This document shows, one piece after another, positions 5,545 to 6,893 of a DNA stretch of 6,893 nucleotides. The DNA is from an uncultured Muribaculaceae bacterium (GTDB lineage Bacteria > Bacteroidota > Bacteroidia > Bacteroidales > Muribaculaceae), in NCBI GenBank assembly GCA_910583775.1, contig CAJTYD010000097.1:1-6893 (forward strand), read 5' to 3'. Position 1 is the first letter of the stretch. Each line of letters begins with the position of its first letter. The notes below the pieces were generated by a model that saw only the letters and a program-made list of their open reading frames with translations, was not told the DNA's origin and did not search any database. The position numbers and the translations under genes were made by a program.

Positions 5545-6429
5545 ATGAGCGAAGTGCAGAAAATATCGATACGATTCTTTGACGACCGCGAAGTGCGGGC
5601 TGTCTGGGACGAAGCGGGAGCAAAGTGGTGGTTCTCGGTGCTTGATATTGTCGGGGTGCTCAACGCACAGGATGATTATGCCAAGAACCGTAATTACTGG
5701 AAATACCTGAAAACCAAGCTCCGCAAGAATGGGAGCGAGTTGGTTAGTGCTACTAACCAACTGAAGCTGCTTGCCTCTGACGGGAAACGTTATCTTACTG
5801 ACGTACTTGATAATGCCGGTGTCATAGCTTTGGCAAAGAATTTTCCTAACAATAAGGCATCCAGATTCATTGAATGGTTTACCAATAGCGACGAGAGCAT
5901 TGATGGCAAGAGCCGGTCAAAGGCATACGCTTTGTTTGAGAGCAGCCTTATCGACAGTATCGAAGTCGGTACGGTGAAAGAATTGCAGCAGATTCATGCT
6001 TATCTTTTCGGCGGTCTTTATGATTTCGCCGGACAGCTCAGGACTGTCAATATAGCCAAGGCGGGGTTCCAGTTTGCTATGGCTCAATATCTGAGTCAGA
6101 CCTTGGCTGATGTTGAACGTATGCCGGAAGATTCGTTCGAGAATATCATTGACAAGTATGTTGAAATGAATGTTGCCCATCCGTTCAGAGACGGCAACGG
6201 CCGCGCTACCCGCATCTGGCTCGACCTTATGTTGAAGAAAAATCTGCGACAGTGCATTGATTGGAGTCATGTCGACAAACGAAAATACCTCGAAGCCATG
6301 ACGCGTAGCGTTGCCGACCCGGCTTACATAAAAGATTTGCTTCGGTCAGCGCTTACTGACAAGATAAACGACCGCGACACCTTTATGAAAGGTATCGACT
6401 ACTCATATTATTATGAACAGGAAGACTGA
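5545..6429 (+). CDS. BRO-N domain fused to a class III Fic AMP-transferase
   Basis: Two domains in 294 residues. Residues about 8-112 match the BRO/phage-antirepressor N-terminal domain: VRAVWDEAGAKWWFSVLDIVG, a YWKYLKTKL helix, NQLKLLASDGKRYLTDV, then ASRFIEWF. Residues about 125-294 form a Fic domain, which transfers AMP from ATP to protein hydroxyls. It has the flap RTVNIAKAGFQFA (166-178) and a complete active-site motif HPFRDGNGRATR (212-223) with catalytic His212. The end, LTDKINDRDTFMKGIDYSYYYE, closely follows Neisseria NmFic as I recall it, including the C-terminal inhibitory motif: Ser287 and Glu291 correspond to S182/E186 there, Tyr288 to its auto-modified tyrosine. NmFic-like enzymes modify DNA gyrase, so gyrase or topoisomerase IV is an inferred target. 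Oddities: the position after Glu291 is Gln rather than Gly/Asn, and only three residues follow it. The ATG at 5545 comes just after an in-frame TAA at 5539. The gene looks intact. Confidence 0.88.
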   Translation: MSEVQKISIRFFDDREVRAVWDEAGAKWWFSVLDIVGVLNAQDDYAKNRNYWKYLKTKLRKNGSELVSATNQLKLLASDGKRYLTDVLDNAGVIALAKNFPNNKASRFIEWFTNSDESIDGKSRSKAYALFESSLIDSIEVGTVKELQQIHAYLFGGLYDFAGQLRTVNIAKAGFQFAMAQYLSQTLADVERMPEDSFENIIDKYVEMNVAHPFRDGNGRATRIWLDLMLKKNLRQCIDWSHVDKRKYLEAMTRSVADPAYIKDLLRSALTDKINDRDTFMKGIDYSYYYEQED

Positions 6430-6469
6430 GTGTAAATCACAAAAGGGCTGCCGTTTCAGACTTTTTTCG

Positions 6470-6477
6470 TAACTTTG
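6470..6477 (+). promoter_or_regulatory. -7 box of antitoxin copy 2
   Basis: TAACTTTG again matches TAnnTTTG, 25 nt before the antitoxin ATG and in the same context as in copy 1. Conservation of this box in both repeats, despite an 18% protein difference, supports it as functional. No clear -33 element is visible. Confidence 0.55.
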
Positions 6478-6502
6478 GCGTTGAATAAGAAAAGATTATA
6501 CT

Positions 6503-6718
6503 ATGTCGGAAGAACAGATGAATAGTTATCGACTTACGTCGATGGAAGAGCCGGGCGACGAGCGCATGGCTCAGATTATGCGTGAGGTTGCCGAGGATGC
6601 CCGCGAAAGCACCCGCCGGGCTGCAGAGCGTGTGGCCGCCGGCATTGAGGCTGCCTCGCATGAGGCGCGCGCAAGAGTTGAGGAAACATTAAACAGGCTT
6701 CGCAATGGCAGCAAGTGA
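6503..6718 (+). CDS. putative zeta-toxin antitoxin, copy 2
   Basis: A 71-residue paralogue of the protein at 4831-5046, aligned without gaps and identical at 58 positions. Identity is complete over residues 8-17, 19-29 and 31-46 (SYRLTSMEEP, DERMAQIMREV and the EDARESTRRAAERVAA helix). Changes cluster at the N-terminal five or six residues and in the distal helix (52-70), as expected if the core binds a conserved toxin surface while the ends tune specificity. The 14-nt overlap with the zeta start is the same as in copy 1. The reading frame is intact. Its own toxin is reduced to the P-loop, so any neutralising activity would have to act on a toxin encoded elsewhere. The antitoxin function is inferred from gene order only. 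Confidence 0.7.
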   Translation: MSEEQMNSYRLTSMEEPGDERMAQIMREVAEDARESTRRAAERVAAGIEAASHEARARVEETLNRLRNGSK

Positions 6719-6818
6719 ACATAAGCCAGTTCTAATTGTGATTGCCGGGCCCAATGGGTCGGGCAAGACTTCCGTGACCTCAATAGATAATGGGCTTTTT
6801 TGCTTGCAAAGTAACTGA
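6705..6818 (+). pseudogene. zeta-toxin 5' remnant truncated after the P-loop
   Basis: The frame encodes MAASEHKPVLIVIAGPNG, then SGKTSVTS, an intact zeta N-terminus with Walker A GPNGSGKT (15-22). It then runs into 11 unrelated residues (IDNGLFCLQSN) and TGA at 6816-6818. Unlike copy 1 there is no frameshift, so a 37-residue P-loop peptide could be translated. The rest of the kinase is absent, and a new gene starts 20 nt after the stop. The break lies 12 nt after the end of the Walker A codons, earlier than in copy 1. Confidence 0.8.
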
Positions 6819-6838
6819 CAACCAGTCATCATAACCCC

Positions 6839-6893
6839 ATGAAAGATTTAGTATCTGAAATACGCTCGATTATTGAAACTTCTCGGTCTAATG
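6839..6893 (+). CDS. 5' end of a probable YhcG/DUF1016 PDDEXK nuclease family protein (partial)
   Basis: The ATG at 6839 opens MKDLVSEIRSIIETSRSN and runs off the window. The pattern (short lead, then a helix with EIRSIIExSRxN) resembles the start of the DUF1016 N-terminal domain of YhcG-like proteins, which carry a C-terminal PDDEXK nuclease fold and are common in accessory islands. Only 18 residues are visible, so this is a tentative identification. It begins 20 nt after the zeta remnant stop and has no obvious promoter of its own, so it may be read from the antitoxin copy 2 promoter, in the place of the lost toxin. Confidence 0.5.
   Translation, partial: MKDLVSEIRSIIETSRSN

Larger units (their letters stand above)
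6455..6781 (+). repeat. long direct repeat, copy 2 (antitoxin cassette)
   Basis: This 327-bp segment is the partner of 4784-5107, in the same orientation, with starts 1671 bp apart. It begins 25 nt after the Fic stop and ends 26 nt after the zeta Walker A motif, where homology to copy 1 stops abruptly (copy 1 goes on with AAGATTCTGCATCAT, copy 2 with ATAGATAATGGG). Together the repeats bracket the membrane-protein gene and the BRO-N/Fic gene. Confidence 0.85.

Noticed and set aside
5487..5582. 31-codon open frame MKRYIEKVPAEQQPSF... overlapping the Fic start
   Set aside because: It is short, has no recognised motif and overlaps the Fic gene by 38 nt. It could be a leader peptide or an old gene start, but nothing supports that beyond an ATG.
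4262..6893. Insertion sequence or integrase-borne element
   Set aside because: No transposase or integrase frame, no terminal inverted repeats and no tRNA gene were found. The only long repeats are the two antitoxin cassettes.

Overview
The window looks like a chromosomal segment of an anaerobic gut Bacteroidales bacterium, most plausibly in or near Muribaculaceae. The evidence is a Bacteroidetes-type serine palmitoyltransferase, a 632-residue DnaK ending in EDVDFEEVK, several promoter -7 boxes of the Bacteroidetes form TAnnTTTG, and the absence of clear Shine-Dalgarno sequences before the starts. The family assignment is inference; no database was searched.

Positions 1-3900 are ordinary core genome. 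The last codons of an unidentified plus-strand gene converge on spt (sphingolipid synthesis, minus strand). A 538-bp divergent intergenic region separates spt from dnaK (plus strand) and holds a perfect 10+10 inverted repeat. dnaK ends in a good terminator. A small antibiotic-biosynthesis-monooxygenase-fold gene follows, with its own terminator at 4223-4260.

Positions 4261-6893 are a compact accessory island of toxin-antitoxin type genes, many of them broken. It holds: (i) a zeta-toxin gene that keeps its P-loop and C-terminal part but has lost the middle, followed by a small partner ORF with an in-frame stop; (ii) an intact 71-residue putative antitoxin whose 3' end overlaps a zeta toxin broken by a 2-nt deletion and truncation; (iii) an AT-rich small membrane protein; (iv) an apparently intact BRO-N/Fic fusion, a putative AMP-transferase with a C-terminal class III inhibitory motif; (v) a second copy of the antitoxin plus a zeta toxin cut just after its P-loop; and (vi) the first 18 codons of a probable YhcG/DUF1016 nuclease-family gene.

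The most striking structure is a pair of ~325-bp direct repeats (4784-5107 and 6455-6781). Each carries a -7 box, the whole antitoxin gene and the zeta P-loop, and together they bracket the membrane protein and the Fic gene. All three zeta genes are disabled shortly after the P-loop, while both antitoxins stay open. The island can be read as a toxin graveyard with retained antitoxins (possible anti-addiction), as an excisable cassette, or as a hot spot where successive toxin-like genes land inside older ones. The sequence alone does not decide between these.
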